Notes: generated by a model not told the origin, from the sequence alone. DNA of 8,006 nucleotides from JAJKIP01 sp040509055 (GCA_040509055.1 JBEVLT010000315.1:1-8006), one strand, 5' to 3'; numbered from the stretch's first letter, positions 1 through 6,862 are shown. Numbers and translations are program-made.

Positions 1-30
1 AAGGCTGTCCCCCGGTTGGTGGACAGCCTT
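1..30 (-). terminator. Intrinsic terminator hairpin after rpsA
   Basis: A perfect 10-bp inverted repeat (AAGGCTGTCC and GGACAGCCTT) encloses a 10-nt loop, 19 bases beyond the rpsA stop codon. In the minus-strand direction the transcript would leave the hairpin through a run starting with TT at the window edge, so the expected U-tract would lie just outside and cannot be seen. On the plus strand the hairpin is followed by mixed sequence, which argues against a plus-strand terminator. Placement right after rpsA supports the assignment. Confidence 0.75.
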
Positions 31-49
31 GTATGCAAAAAGTGATAGC

Positions 50-1972
50 TTATTCTGACTTGGCTTCTTCAGAAGAACCCTGGTTGTTTTCCAGTTTTTT
101 CCTCAGGTCGGCCAGCACGCCCAGGTCACCCAGTGTGGCTTTTTCCACTTTGTTCTGGATGGTCTTCACGGCTTTTTTGGTTTTCTCCGCTTCTACTCTT
201 GCTTCTTTCTTCGCAGCTTCTTTTTCCTCGTACTGGCCTTGTTCCCAGATACGGCTGTGCGAAAGAACGATGCGTTTTTCGTTGCGGTCGAACTCGATCA
301 CCATGAATTGAGCTGTTTCATCAGCACCGATGCTCTTGCCGTCTTCCTTGCTAAGGTGACGGTTGGGACCGAAACCTTCCAGGCCATAAGGCAGTTGCAC
401 CACGGCGCCTTTGTCATCGCGGCGGATCACCGTACCCTCGTGAATGCTGCCGATCGCAAATGTATCCTGCAGCGTATTCCAGGGATCTTCCTCCAGCTGT
501 TTGTGTCCCAGCTGCAGTTTGCGGTTGTCTTTGTCGATGCCCATGATCACCACATCGATGTTCTGGCCGGTCTTGATGTACTCGCTCGGGTGATTGAAAC
601 GTTTCAGCCAGCTCAGATCGCTGATATGGATCATACCGCCGATGCCGGGAGCCAGCTCTACAAACACACCGTAGTTGGTGATGTTCTTCACCAGGCCGGT
701 ATGACGGCTGCCTTCAGCAAATTTGGTTTCGATATCGTTCCAGGGATCGGGCGACAGTTGCTTGATAGAAAGGCTCATCTTGCGGCTTCCTTTGTCCAGG
801 GTCACGATCTTGGCTTCATGCTCGTCGCCGAGTTTGAAGAACTCTTTTGCATTGATCGGCGTATTGGCCCAGGTGATCTCGCTTACGTGCACCAGTCCTT
901 CCACACCAGGCATGATCTCGAGGAATGCACCGTAGTCTTCGATATTCACCACGCGGCCTTTCACGATATTGCCTTCGGCAATGTTCTCGTTCAGCACATC
1001 CCACGGGTGCGGGGTCAGTTGTTTCAGGCCGAGGCTGATACGCTTCTTCTCGTCGTCGAAATCGAGCACCACCACGCGGATCTTCTGGTCCATCTTCAGC
1101 ACCTCGCTCGGGTGAGAGATACGGCCCCATGAAATATCGGTGATGTACAGCAGGCCGTCCAGGCCACCGAGGTCCATAAAGGCGCCGAAGTCCGTGATGT
1201 TCTTCACAGTACCTTCCAGGACCTGGCCTTTCTCCAGTTTGCTGATGATCTCGGCACGTTGTGCTTCGATATCGCTTTCGATCAGGGCCTTGTGCGATAC
1301 CACGGCATTCTTGATGGCTTCGTTGATCTTCACCACTTTGAACTCCATGGTCTTGCCTACAAATTGATCGTAGTCGGTTACCGGTTTCACATCGATCTGC
1401 GAACCGGGCAGGAAGGTCTCCATACCGAATACATCCACGATCAGACCGCCTTTGGTCTTGCTCGTGATGGTACCGGTGATCACTTCTCCTGTTTTATGTA
1501 CTTCCACGATGCGCTCCCATGCACGGGTGATACGCGCCTGGCGGCGGCTCAGGTTCAGGTGACCGTCACGGTCTTCCTTCTCCACCACCATCACTTCCAC
1601 TTCGTCGCCGATACCCAGGTTCTGCAGGTCGCGGAACTCGTTCAGCGAAATCAGGCCATCGCTTTTGAAACCGATATTCAGTACTACATCGGTCTTGGTC
1701 AAACCAACCACGGTACCGTGGATCAGTTCGCCATCGTTGAGCTGTACAAATGTATTGTCATACACTTTGTCGTACTTCTCTTTTTCTTCTTCTGTGTAAG
1801 AAGTAACGTTGCGCTTGTCAACGCTCCAGTCAAAATCGTCGTGGGCAGTAGCCACGGCTTCCACAGGTGCAGTTGTTGTCGCTGTAGCTGCTTCCGTTTC
1901 GGCAGGGGCCGGATCGGCAGCAGTCTCCTGTGCATCAGCGTTTAAGTGTTTTTGAATTAAATGATCAAACAT
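50..1972 (-). CDS. rpsA: 30S ribosomal protein S1 (bS1), six S1 domains
   Basis: This 640-residue protein is ribosomal protein S1, an RNA-binding component of the small subunit that helps capture and unfold mRNA. Six S1/OB-fold repeats lie at about residues 79-144, 161-229, 248-318, 333-406, 420-493 and 507-573. Repeats 3 to 5 carry the canonical pattern, for example GTVKNITDFGAFMDL followed by GLLYITDISW. Repeats 1, 2 and 6 are more divergent, as usual in S1. Flanking them are an Ala/Thr/Glu-rich, probably disordered N-terminal stretch (about 13-50) and a charged helical C-terminal tail (about 575-640), so it is longer than the 557-residue E. coli protein. The frame stays open upstream to 2089, but the start at 1972 (MFDHLIQKHL) is preferred: upstream residues lack S1 character, and both -7-like promoter elements and a hairpin leader lie in that stretch. 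It ends at TAA, shortly before a strong hairpin. It is divergent from the acyltransferase gene and appears monocistronic on its downstream side. Confidence 0.96.
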   Translation of the reverse strand: MFDHLIQKHLNADAQETAADPAPAETEAATATTTAPVEAVATAHDDFDWSVDKRNVTSYTEEEKEKYDKVYDNTFVQLNDGELIHGTVVGLTKTDVVLNIGFKSDGLISLNEFRDLQNLGIGDEVEVMVVEKEDRDGHLNLSRRQARITRAWERIVEVHKTGEVITGTITSKTKGGLIVDVFGMETFLPGSQIDVKPVTDYDQFVGKTMEFKVVKINEAIKNAVVSHKALIESDIEAQRAEIISKLEKGQVLEGTVKNITDFGAFMDLGGLDGLLYITDISWGRISHPSEVLKMDQKIRVVVLDFDDEKKRISLGLKQLTPHPWDVLNENIAEGNIVKGRVVNIEDYGAFLEIMPGVEGLVHVSEITWANTPINAKEFFKLGDEHEAKIVTLDKGSRKMSLSIKQLSPDPWNDIETKFAEGSRHTGLVKNITNYGVFVELAPGIGGMIHISDLSWLKRFNHPSEYIKTGQNIDVVIMGIDKDNRKLQLGHKQLEEDPWNTLQDTFAIGSIHEGTVIRRDDKGAVVQLPYGLEGFGPNRHLSKEDGKSIGADETAQFMVIEFDRNEKRIVLSHSRIWEQGQYEEKEAAKKEARVEAEKTKKAVKTIQNKVEKATLGDLGVLADLRKKLENNQGSSEEAKSE

Positions 1973-2017
1973 GATTAAATCCCGATGGTTTTGTTCCGAC
2001 AGGAATCGGAATCGGGG
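1973..2017 (-). promoter_or_regulatory. Structured 5' leader of rpsA (nested hairpin)
   Basis: Between the proximal -7-like element and the rpsA ATG there are about 45 nt containing two nested perfect inverted repeats. The outer arms are CCCGAT and ATCGGG (1981-1986 with 2011-2016). The inner arms are TCCGA and TCGGA (1995-1999 with 2006-2010) around a 6-nt loop, with an unpaired A/C-rich bulge between the helices on one side. The 8 nt before the ATG are AT-rich and unpaired, with no clear Shine-Dalgarno. In many bacteria S1 controls its own translation through leader structure; a similar role here is an inference. Confidence 0.55.
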
Positions 2018-2020
2018 CAG

Positions 2021-2028
2021 CAAAGATA
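2021..2028 (-). promoter_or_regulatory. Proximal -7 promoter element for rpsA
   Basis: The minus strand reads TATCTTTG, matching all six fixed bases of the Bacteroidota -7 element TAnnTTTG. With the usual spacing, transcription would start near 2017, at the base of the leader hairpin and about 45 nt before the ATG. I see no good TTTG -33 element 19-21 nt further upstream, so the assignment rests on the -7 match and its position. Confidence 0.5.
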
Positions 2029-2086
2029 CAGCATATAACTGGAAACAGCGTCTGGTACAGGAAGTTTTTCCGGTTGACAGCAAGAT

Positions 2087-2094
2087 CAAACATA
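2087..2094 (-). promoter_or_regulatory. Distal -7 promoter element for rpsA
   Basis: The minus strand reads TATGTTTG, a second full match to TAnnTTTG, 66 nt upstream of the proximal one. The -33 region is weak: only GTTA occurs, at a 19-nt spacing. A start here would give a leader of about 110 nt. Two full matches within 75 bases of an intergenic region are unlikely by chance, so tandem promoters are plausible. Confidence 0.4.
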
Positions 2095-2189
2095 CTGGCT
2101 ATCAATGAATTATTAACCCATCTCCGTAAAAATACGACTATCGGCTATTTTCCCCGGCCGATTCCTGCTTATATTCACTGCAAAAAGGC

Positions 2190-3155
2190 TTGCTGTATCG
2201 CATTCTCAAATTCTTTCTCCGGCCAGCGCTTCCCCTCTTTTGCCGCAAGATCTTTATTTCCGATCCCGCCATGCTGCAGGAGAAAGGCCCGCTGCTGCTG
2301 GCCTGCAATCACCCTAATTCTTTTCTCGACGCCATCATCCTGGACCTGCTGTTTGAACAACCGGTATGGTCACTGGCGCGCGGCGATGTGTTTAAAAAAA
2401 CAAGGGTAGCCCGGCTGCTGCATGCGCTGAAAATACTGCCTGTTTACCGGACCAGCGAAGGCGTGGAAAACCTGTCGGAGAACTATAAAACATTCGATGC
2501 CTGCCTCCGCCTGTTCCGGCAAAATGGCATCGTGCTCATCTTCAGCGAAGGCAAATGCATCAATGAATGGCACCTCCGCCCGCTGAAGAAAGGCACGGCC
2601 AGGCTGGCCGTTCAATGCTGGGAAGAGGGTATCCCGCTCCGCGTGTTGCCGGTTGGCATCAATTACAGTTCGTTCCGCCGGTTCGGCAAGAATGTTTATC
2701 TCTGCTTTGGCGATATCATTACCTCCTCCGTCATCCGGGAAAAAGATACGGACGGCCAGCGTAACCAGGCATTCAACCGGCAGCTGCAGGCAGCCCTGAA
2801 ACCGCTTGTGTTCGAAATACCCAAAGCAGATAAACCGCTGCAGGAACAAAAGCTGGCAATACCGGTGCCGGCAGTAAAAAAGGCCCTGCTTTTCCTGCCT
2901 GCCGCCGCAGGTCTTGTATTGCACTGGCCGCTGTACGGGCCGCTCAAAAAGTTCGCCTGGAAAAAAACAAACCATAACGATCACTACGACTCGGTGCTGG
3001 TGAGCCTTTTATTGTTCCTCTATCCCTTCTACCTGCTGCTGCTGGCAATTCCCGCCTTTTTTATTATGCAAAGCTGGTTTGCGTTCCTGCTATTCCTCCT
3101 GCTGCCCTTTTGTGCATGGTCCTGTATACAGCTGAAACCTCAACTGGACAAATAA
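2190..3155 (+). CDS. PlsC-like glycerolipid/lysophospholipid acyltransferase
   Basis: This 321-residue protein belongs to the PlsC-type acyltransferase superfamily, whose members transfer acyl chains from acyl-ACP or acyl-CoA to glycerophosphate, lysophospholipid or related acceptors at the inner membrane. Motif I is NHPNSFLD (about 40-47), giving the catalytic His41 and Asp47. Motif II is around LPVYRTSEG (83-91), motif III is IFSEGKC (117-123) followed by LRPLKKGTARLA, and motif IV is VLPVGINYSS (152-161). His and Asp are separated by five residues rather than the usual four, a spacing found in a Gpt2/Sct1-like branch. After the catalytic domain (about 1-210) comes a linker and two likely membrane segments (about 268-291 and 295-314). 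The start is TTG at 2190 because the frame has no ATG between the stop at 2127 and the conserved-looking N-terminus MLYRILKFFL; AAAAAGG just upstream may help. The acceptor substrate cannot be read from sequence, so I give no symbol. Confidence 0.87.
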   Translation: MLYRILKFFLRPALPLFCRKIFISDPAMLQEKGPLLLACNHPNSFLDAIILDLLFEQPVWSLARGDVFKKTRVARLLHALKILPVYRTSEGVENLSENYKTFDACLRLFRQNGIVLIFSEGKCINEWHLRPLKKGTARLAVQCWEEGIPLRVLPVGINYSSFRRFGKNVYLCFGDIITSSVIREKDTDGQRNQAFNRQLQAALKPLVFEIPKADKPLQEQKLAIPVPAVKKALLFLPAAAGLVLHWPLYGPLKKFAWKKTNHNDHYDSVLVSLLLFLYPFYLLLLAIPAFFIMQSWFAFLLFLLLPFCAWSCIQLKPQLDK

Positions 3156-3269
3156 GATTTGCGGGCGGTTATGTCCCCGCTTCATCACCTGCTCAATGAA
3201 ACCCGGCAGATAATAAATGGTACCGGTCACGCACAGAGCGTCCTCTTATTTTCGGGAAAAATTACCACC

Positions 3270-3911
3270 ATGAAAAAACTCCTGCTTGTTTTCACAGGTA
3301 TCTTTGCCGTAGCCGCTGCTTCGGCGCAAATTAGTTTCTCCGACCTTCGCCTGGATGTCGGCGGCAGCTACACCATGTACAAAGGCGATTTCGGGCAAAA
3401 CAACGCCGGCGCCAAAATCAGGTTTTCCCTGCCGGTCAACGAAAAAGCAGCCTTTGGTCTCGGTTTTACCTACGGCTTCCCGATCAAAACGGCCAGCGAA
3501 GTGATGCTGACCGGCGGAAGTACTGTTCCTTCCGAATTCGTTTACAATTTCAAGACCATCACGCTTGACGGCGATTATTATTTCGGCGGTGAAAAGGAAG
3601 AAGGCATGTCGGTATATGCTTCGGGCCGCATGGGCCTGGTGCTGGTAAGCATGAAAGAAAAAATTAAAGGTTCCATTCCTTCGGGTCAGCAACCCGTGAA
3701 TCAACTGGAACCGGTCAGCGAAAACGGCTTCACCCTCGGCCTTTCGCTGGGGGGCCAGTATGCGTTTGGCAATGCCAAACTATTTGCCGATGCAGGTATC
3801 GTATTACCCGCCAACCAGGTCAACGGGGCCTATGTAGACAACGTGATTCCATCGCATTTCGCTTTCAACCTGGGGCTGCGCTTTTCACTGTTTGGCGGCT
3901 CGGGTTACTGA
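3270..3911 (+). CDS. Small outer-membrane beta-barrel protein
   Basis: This 213-residue protein begins with a clear Sec signal peptide: MKK, a hydrophobic core (LLLVFTGIFAVAAA) and a likely signal peptidase I site after ASA, before Gln20. The mature part is Gly- and aromatic-rich with about eight alternating amphipathic strands (roughly residues 26-39, 46-56, 60-71, 89-106, 113-132, 152-166, 169-180 and 196-208). This fits an 8-stranded outer-membrane barrel of the OMP_b-brl type. The last strand ends in RFSLF, a typical aromatic barrel end, followed by a short GGSGY tail. ATG 3270 is chosen over the upstream in-frame start at 3159 because the signal peptide begins there. Its cargo or role is unknown; such barrels can be adhesins, small porins or structural proteins. 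It starts 114 bases after the acyltransferase on the same strand, so co-transcription is possible but not shown. It runs convergent to the LytTR regulator with a 45-bp gap lacking a clear terminator. Confidence 0.82.
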   Translation: MKKLLLVFTGIFAVAAASAQISFSDLRLDVGGSYTMYKGDFGQNNAGAKIRFSLPVNEKAAFGLGFTYGFPIKTASEVMLTGGSTVPSEFVYNFKTITLDGDYYFGGEKEEGMSVYASGRMGLVLVSMKEKIKGSIPSGQQPVNQLEPVSENGFTLGLSLGGQYAFGNAKLFADAGIVLPANQVNGAYVDNVIPSHFAFNLGLRFSLFGGSGY

Positions 3912-3956
3912 TCCCGTTCGGCAAACCTCATGCTATGGAAATTCACCGTTGCTAAC

Positions 3957-4715
3957 CTATTTTCCGGAAAGGACCTTTTGAAGAAACTCATCCTTCTTCC
4001 GCTGGGAAACATCCAGCTCTGAACCATCTTTCATGATGACCGTACCGCCGCTTCCCCCTTTGACGTATTGATCGAGGAAATCGATATTGATGAGGTGGGA
4101 GTGGTGAATGCGGCAGAATTTTTCAGGCGGCAACAGCTCTTCGTAGTAACCGAGATTCCTTGACGAAGTCATTACTTTTCCGGAGACAAAGTGGAACCGG
4201 GTGTAATTGCTGCTCGATTCGCAGCGAACGATCTCCCGCACATCGACGAAGACAAAACCATTCACGGTAGCGATGGCCAGCCGCCTGTCGTAGAGGTTCC
4301 GCTGATCGAGATTATACGCCAGGCTGGACCAGTGCTGGCGGAACATCCTTGCCTGCAGTTTCTCTCTTACTTTCATCAGCGACTCCCGCAGGTCGGTGAT
4401 GGAAAGCGGTTTGAGCAGGTAATCGATGGCCGAATAACGGAAGGCTTCAATGGCATAGGCATTGAACGCCGTAATGAAAATGACTTCGAAATTCTTTTCA
4501 CTTATCCCGCGCAGCAGGTCAAACCCGGTACCGTCAACCAGTTCTATATCCAGCAATACCAGGTCGGGCTGCACACGATGGATCAGTTCCAGGCCCTGGT
4601 CTACCGAATCGGCCTGGCCGGCGATATTTACATCCGGGAAGTACCTCGTCAGGTAGGTCTCGGTCACCAGCCTGCTGTCGGCATCGTCGTCTACTACCAC
4701 CGTATTGATCCTCAT
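3957..4715 (-). CDS. LytTR-family response regulator
   Basis: This 252-residue two-component response regulator has an N-terminal receiver domain (about 1-120). The acidic pocket is Asp10/Asp11, the phospho-acceptor is Asp56 in DLVLLDIEL, the switch Thr is Thr82 in FITAF, and the conserved Lys is Lys102 in YLLKPL. A linker leads to a C-terminal LytTR DNA-binding domain (about 145-250) with the typical CESSSNYTRFH segment and the FCRIHHSHLINIDFL segment. All key receiver residues are present, so it should be phosphorylatable. Partners are usually LytS/YehU-type membrane histidine kinases, often encoded next door, but none is visible in this window. It starts 41 bases after the flavoprotein stop codon on the same strand, so it could be read from that transcript; I see no convincing promoter of its own. 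Target genes cannot be inferred. Confidence 0.93.
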   Translation of the reverse strand: MRINTVVVDDDADSRLVTETYLTRYFPDVNIAGQADSVDQGLELIHRVQPDLVLLDIELVDGTGFDLLRGISEKNFEVIFITAFNAYAIEAFRYSAIDYLLKPLSITDLRESLMKVREKLQARMFRQHWSSLAYNLDQRNLYDRRLAIATVNGFVFVDVREIVRCESSSNYTRFHFVSGKVMTSSRNLGYYEELLPPEKFCRIHHSHLINIDFLDQYVKGGSGGTVIMKDGSELDVSQRKKDEFLQKVLSGK

Positions 4716-4756
4716 CGTTGATATTTAAGGGAAAATAAGCAATCTCCTTATACGCA

Positions 4757-5986
4757 TTACTGTGGAATTGTTAAAGCTGCCGCAGCCGTCATGCCACTGC
4801 TCCAGGCATGCTGGAAATTGAACCCGCCGGTGATCCCGTCCACATCGAGTATTTCCCCGGCAAAGTATAGATGCGGCACCTTCCTGCTTTGCATAGTTTG
4901 CGGGTCTATCTCGCTCAGCCGGATGCCCCCGGCTGTGACGAATTCTTCCTTGAACGTTGTTTTACCGGCTACCTGCAATTCACAACTGCACAGGTTGCGG
5001 ATCAGCCTGTTCTGGTCCTTTGCCGGCAGATCGGCCCAGCGTGTTTCTGCTTTAATGCCTGAAAAGCCGAGCAGGAACTCCCACAGCCGCTGCGGTAATG
5101 CGAACGGATTTTTATGCCCCAGCTGGCGCGATGCCAGCTCCAGTCGCAAGACCCGGAATTGCTCGGCCAGCTGCTGCTCAGACACCGCCGGCAACCAGTT
5201 CACGCTGATACCGAATGAATAATTTCCGGCAGCCAGTTCCCTGGCGCCCCAGGCACTCAACCGTAATACGACAGGTCCGCTTAACCCCCAATGGGTAATC
5301 AATAGCGGTCCCTCCTGTTCCAGTTTTGTTCCGCTGATCTTCACCCTGGCCTGCTCCACGCTCACGCCCATCAGCTGCGTCAGCGGATGACCGGGCAGAT
5401 TGAATGTAAACAGCGATGGTACCGGCTCCTCGATGGTATGTCCCGTAGCCCGCAGCCAGTCAAACATGGATGCTTTGGGATAGCCTCCGCAGGCAATGCA
5501 GAGGTAATCGGCAGTCAGCTCCTGGTCGCCGGACAGCTTCACCACGAACCCGTCTTCCCGGCGTTGCAGGCTGGTCACCGCTGCCCCGGTTTCTATTTTT
5601 ACATTATAACGATCGGCTTCGTTCAGCAGGCAGTTGACGATCGTTTGCGACGAGTCGGTCACCGGGAACATGCGGCCATCGGCCTCCGTTTTCAATTTCA
5701 CACCCCGCTCTTCAAACCATTGGATCGTATCGGTGGTAAAAAACCGGTGAAACATTTTTTTTACAAAATGCTGCCCCCGCGGGTAGCGCCGGCTCATGTC
5801 GCCGATATCAAAACAGGCATGGGTTACATTGCAACGTCCGCCGCCGCTCACTTTTACTTTGGATAGCAGCTTCCCTGTTTTTTCCAGCAGGGTCACCTGC
5901 AGGGCAGGGTTTAACCGGGCTGCATTGACGGCGCAGAAAAAGCCTGCCGCCCCGCCACCGATCACAATCATTTTTTTAGCCGCCAT
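4757..5986 (-). CDS. HI0933/BaiN-family FAD-dependent oxidoreductase
   Basis: This 409-residue flavoprotein belongs to the HI0933/YhiN/BaiN family of NAD(P)/FAD-dependent oxidoreductases. An N-terminal Rossmann motif VIGGGAAGF (8-16) is followed by an acidic residue at the end of the second strand (LLEK, Glu35). The family hallmark SGGGRCNVTH is at 47-56, a second nucleotide-contact segment CIACGGYPK at 163-171, THWGLSGPVVLRLS at 231-244, and the C-terminal FAD-closing block YFAGEILDVDGITGGF at 374-389, with FQHAWSSG after it. The length is normal for the family and the protein looks intact. Members are soluble; most have no proven substrate, and BaiN itself was assigned to bile-acid reduction in gut Clostridia, which should not be carried over here. 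The gene starts 15 bases after the map stop codon, but an intrinsic terminator sits in that junction. It has no visible promoter of its own, so expression probably depends on readthrough or a promoter inside map. Confidence 0.93.
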   Translation of the reverse strand: MAAKKMIVIGGGAAGFFCAVNAARLNPALQVTLLEKTGKLLSKVKVSGGGRCNVTHACFDIGDMSRRYPRGQHFVKKMFHRFFTTDTIQWFEERGVKLKTEADGRMFPVTDSSQTIVNCLLNEADRYNVKIETGAAVTSLQRREDGFVVKLSGDQELTADYLCIACGGYPKASMFDWLRATGHTIEEPVPSLFTFNLPGHPLTQLMGVSVEQARVKISGTKLEQEGPLLITHWGLSGPVVLRLSAWGARELAAGNYSFGISVNWLPAVSEQQLAEQFRVLRLELASRQLGHKNPFALPQRLWEFLLGFSGIKAETRWADLPAKDQNRLIRNLCSCELQVAGKTTFKEEFVTAGGIRLSEIDPQTMQSRKVPHLYFAGEILDVDGITGGFNFQHAWSSGMTAAAALTIPQ

Positions 5987-5991
5987 GGTAT

Positions 5992-6013
5992 AAAAAACCC
6001 CTCAGGCGAGGGG
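5992..6013 (-). terminator. Intrinsic terminator overlapping the end of map
   Basis: In the minus-strand direction a perfect 6-bp GC-rich stem (CCCCTC and GAGGGG) with a 4-nt loop GCCT is followed by six Ts. The stem encodes the last residues of map, and its TGA stop codon lies across the loop and 3' arm. The T-tract ends 5 nt before the ATG of the flavoprotein gene. Shape, GC content and the T-run are typical of a Rho-independent terminator; the stem is short, so partial readthrough is likely. Confidence 0.75.
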
Positions 6014-6826
6014 CTGAATAAGTTGCGCATCAGACATGAATAAATGTGGGTTAGCCTTCTCCTCCTTTTCGATAATGCTGTAGTCGGAGAGAATATCGGC
6101 TTTATTTTTCCGGATGGCCACGTCGTGTTCGAAATGCACCGATGGTTTGCCATCTTTCGTCCTCACCGTCCAGCCATCGCTCTCCGTGTATACGTCCTTC
6201 TTGCCCATGTTGATCATCGGCTCTATGGCCAGCACCAGGCCTTCCTTCAGCTTGGGGCCATTGCCCTTCTTGCCATAGTTCGGCACCTGGGGGTCTTCAT
6301 GCAGCCGCCGTCCCAGGCCATGACCCACCAGCTCCCGCACTACTCCATAGCCGTGCTTACGCTCTGTATGCTCCTGGATGGCAAACCCGATATCGCCGAT
6401 ACGGTTACCTGCCACGGCCTTTTCGATGCCCTTATAAAGCGATTCCTTCGTTACACGGATCAGCTGCATCACGTCTGCGCCGGGGTCGCCCACTGCAAAC
6501 GTATAGGCATGATCGCCGTGCCATTCGTTCAGGATCACACCAATGTCTACCGTTACGATATCGCCTTCCTTCAGTTCTTCCTTGTTGGGAAATCCATGTA
6601 CCACCACATCGTTTACCGATATGCAGGAGTTGAAAGGATAACCATTGTAGTGCAGGAAGGAAGGAATGGCTTTGTGATCGGCAATGAACTGCCCGATCAT
6701 TTTGTCCAGCGACAGCGTGGAGATACCTGGTTTCAGCACTTTGGCCACTTCGGCCAGGGTCTTGCTCACCAGCCGGGCGCTTTGCCGCATCAGCTCTATC
6801 TGTTCGGCTGTCTTATACAGTATCAT
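6002..6826 (-). CDS. map: Methionine aminopeptidase, type I
   Basis: This 274-residue cytosolic metalloenzyme removes the N-terminal Met from nascent proteins when the second residue is small. The pita-bread fold signature is complete: Asp94 in VTVDIG, Asp105 in HGDHAYTF, His169 in GHGLG, Glu202 in AIEPM and Glu233 in FEHD are the five metal ligands, and His77 in VHGFPN and His176 in LHEDP are the substrate-contacting histidines. There is no N-terminal zinc-finger extension and no insert, so it is a short type Ia-like form; the C-terminal tail after about residue 250 is slightly longer than in E. coli. The start at 6826 gives the standard beginning (MILYKTAEQIELMRQSARLV). It follows secY, a common bacterial pairing at the end of the spc operon, but a terminator and a possible promoter lie between them, so it may be transcribed partly on its own. 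Its 3' end doubles as terminator stem. Confidence 0.97.
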   Translation of the reverse strand: MILYKTAEQIELMRQSARLVSKTLAEVAKVLKPGISTLSLDKMIGQFIADHKAIPSFLHYNGYPFNSCISVNDVVVHGFPNKEELKEGDIVTVDIGVILNEWHGDHAYTFAVGDPGADVMQLIRVTKESLYKGIEKAVAGNRIGDIGFAIQEHTERKHGYGVVRELVGHGLGRRLHEDPQVPNYGKKGNGPKLKEGLVLAIEPMINMGKKDVYTESDGWTVRTKDGKPSVHFEHDVAIRKNKADILSDYSIIEKEEKANPHLFMSDAQLIQPLA

Positions 6827-6830
6827 GGTG

Positions 6831-6862
6831 CAAATATCCGTTTAAAAACAAAACCCGGCAAG
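6831..6862 (-). promoter_or_regulatory. Possible promoter for map
   Basis: The minus strand carries GATATTTG (6831-6838), which differs from TAnnTTTG only at the first base. A CTTG lies 20 nt upstream (6859-6862) in the -33 position, and 19-21 nt is the usual spacing. Only CACC separates the element from the map ATG, so the predicted start would be at or next to the ATG, giving a leaderless or nearly leaderless mRNA. The -33 part overlaps the secY terminator stem. Confidence 0.35.

Noticed and set aside
239..1945. Long plus-strand open frames opposite rpsA (239-1132 and 1259-1945)
   Set aside because: Their translations are His/Val/Asp-rich mirror products of conserved S1 codons with no recognisable domain, and rpsA covers the whole stretch.
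1973..2089. N-terminal extension of rpsA to the upstream start at 2089
   Set aside because: The extra 39 residues resemble no S1 N-terminus and cover two promoter-like elements and the hairpin leader.
2074..2096. TTGACA followed by CATACT, resembling a sigma70 promoter for the acyltransferase
   Set aside because: The spacing is only 11 bases, and Bacteroidota do not use this consensus.
3161..3180. GCGGG/CCCGC hairpin just after the acyltransferase gene
   Set aside because: The stem is 5 bp with a 10-nt loop and no T-tract follows, so it is too weak to call a terminator.
3159..3269. Extension of the barrel protein to the upstream in-frame start
   Set aside because: It would bury a textbook signal peptide 37 residues inside the protein.
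4735..4751. ATAAG/CTTAT repeat between the flavoprotein and LytTR genes, next to an AAGGAG
   Set aside because: The stem is AT-rich and only 5 bp, and AAGGAG is about 28 nt from the LytTR start codon, too far for a ribosome site.
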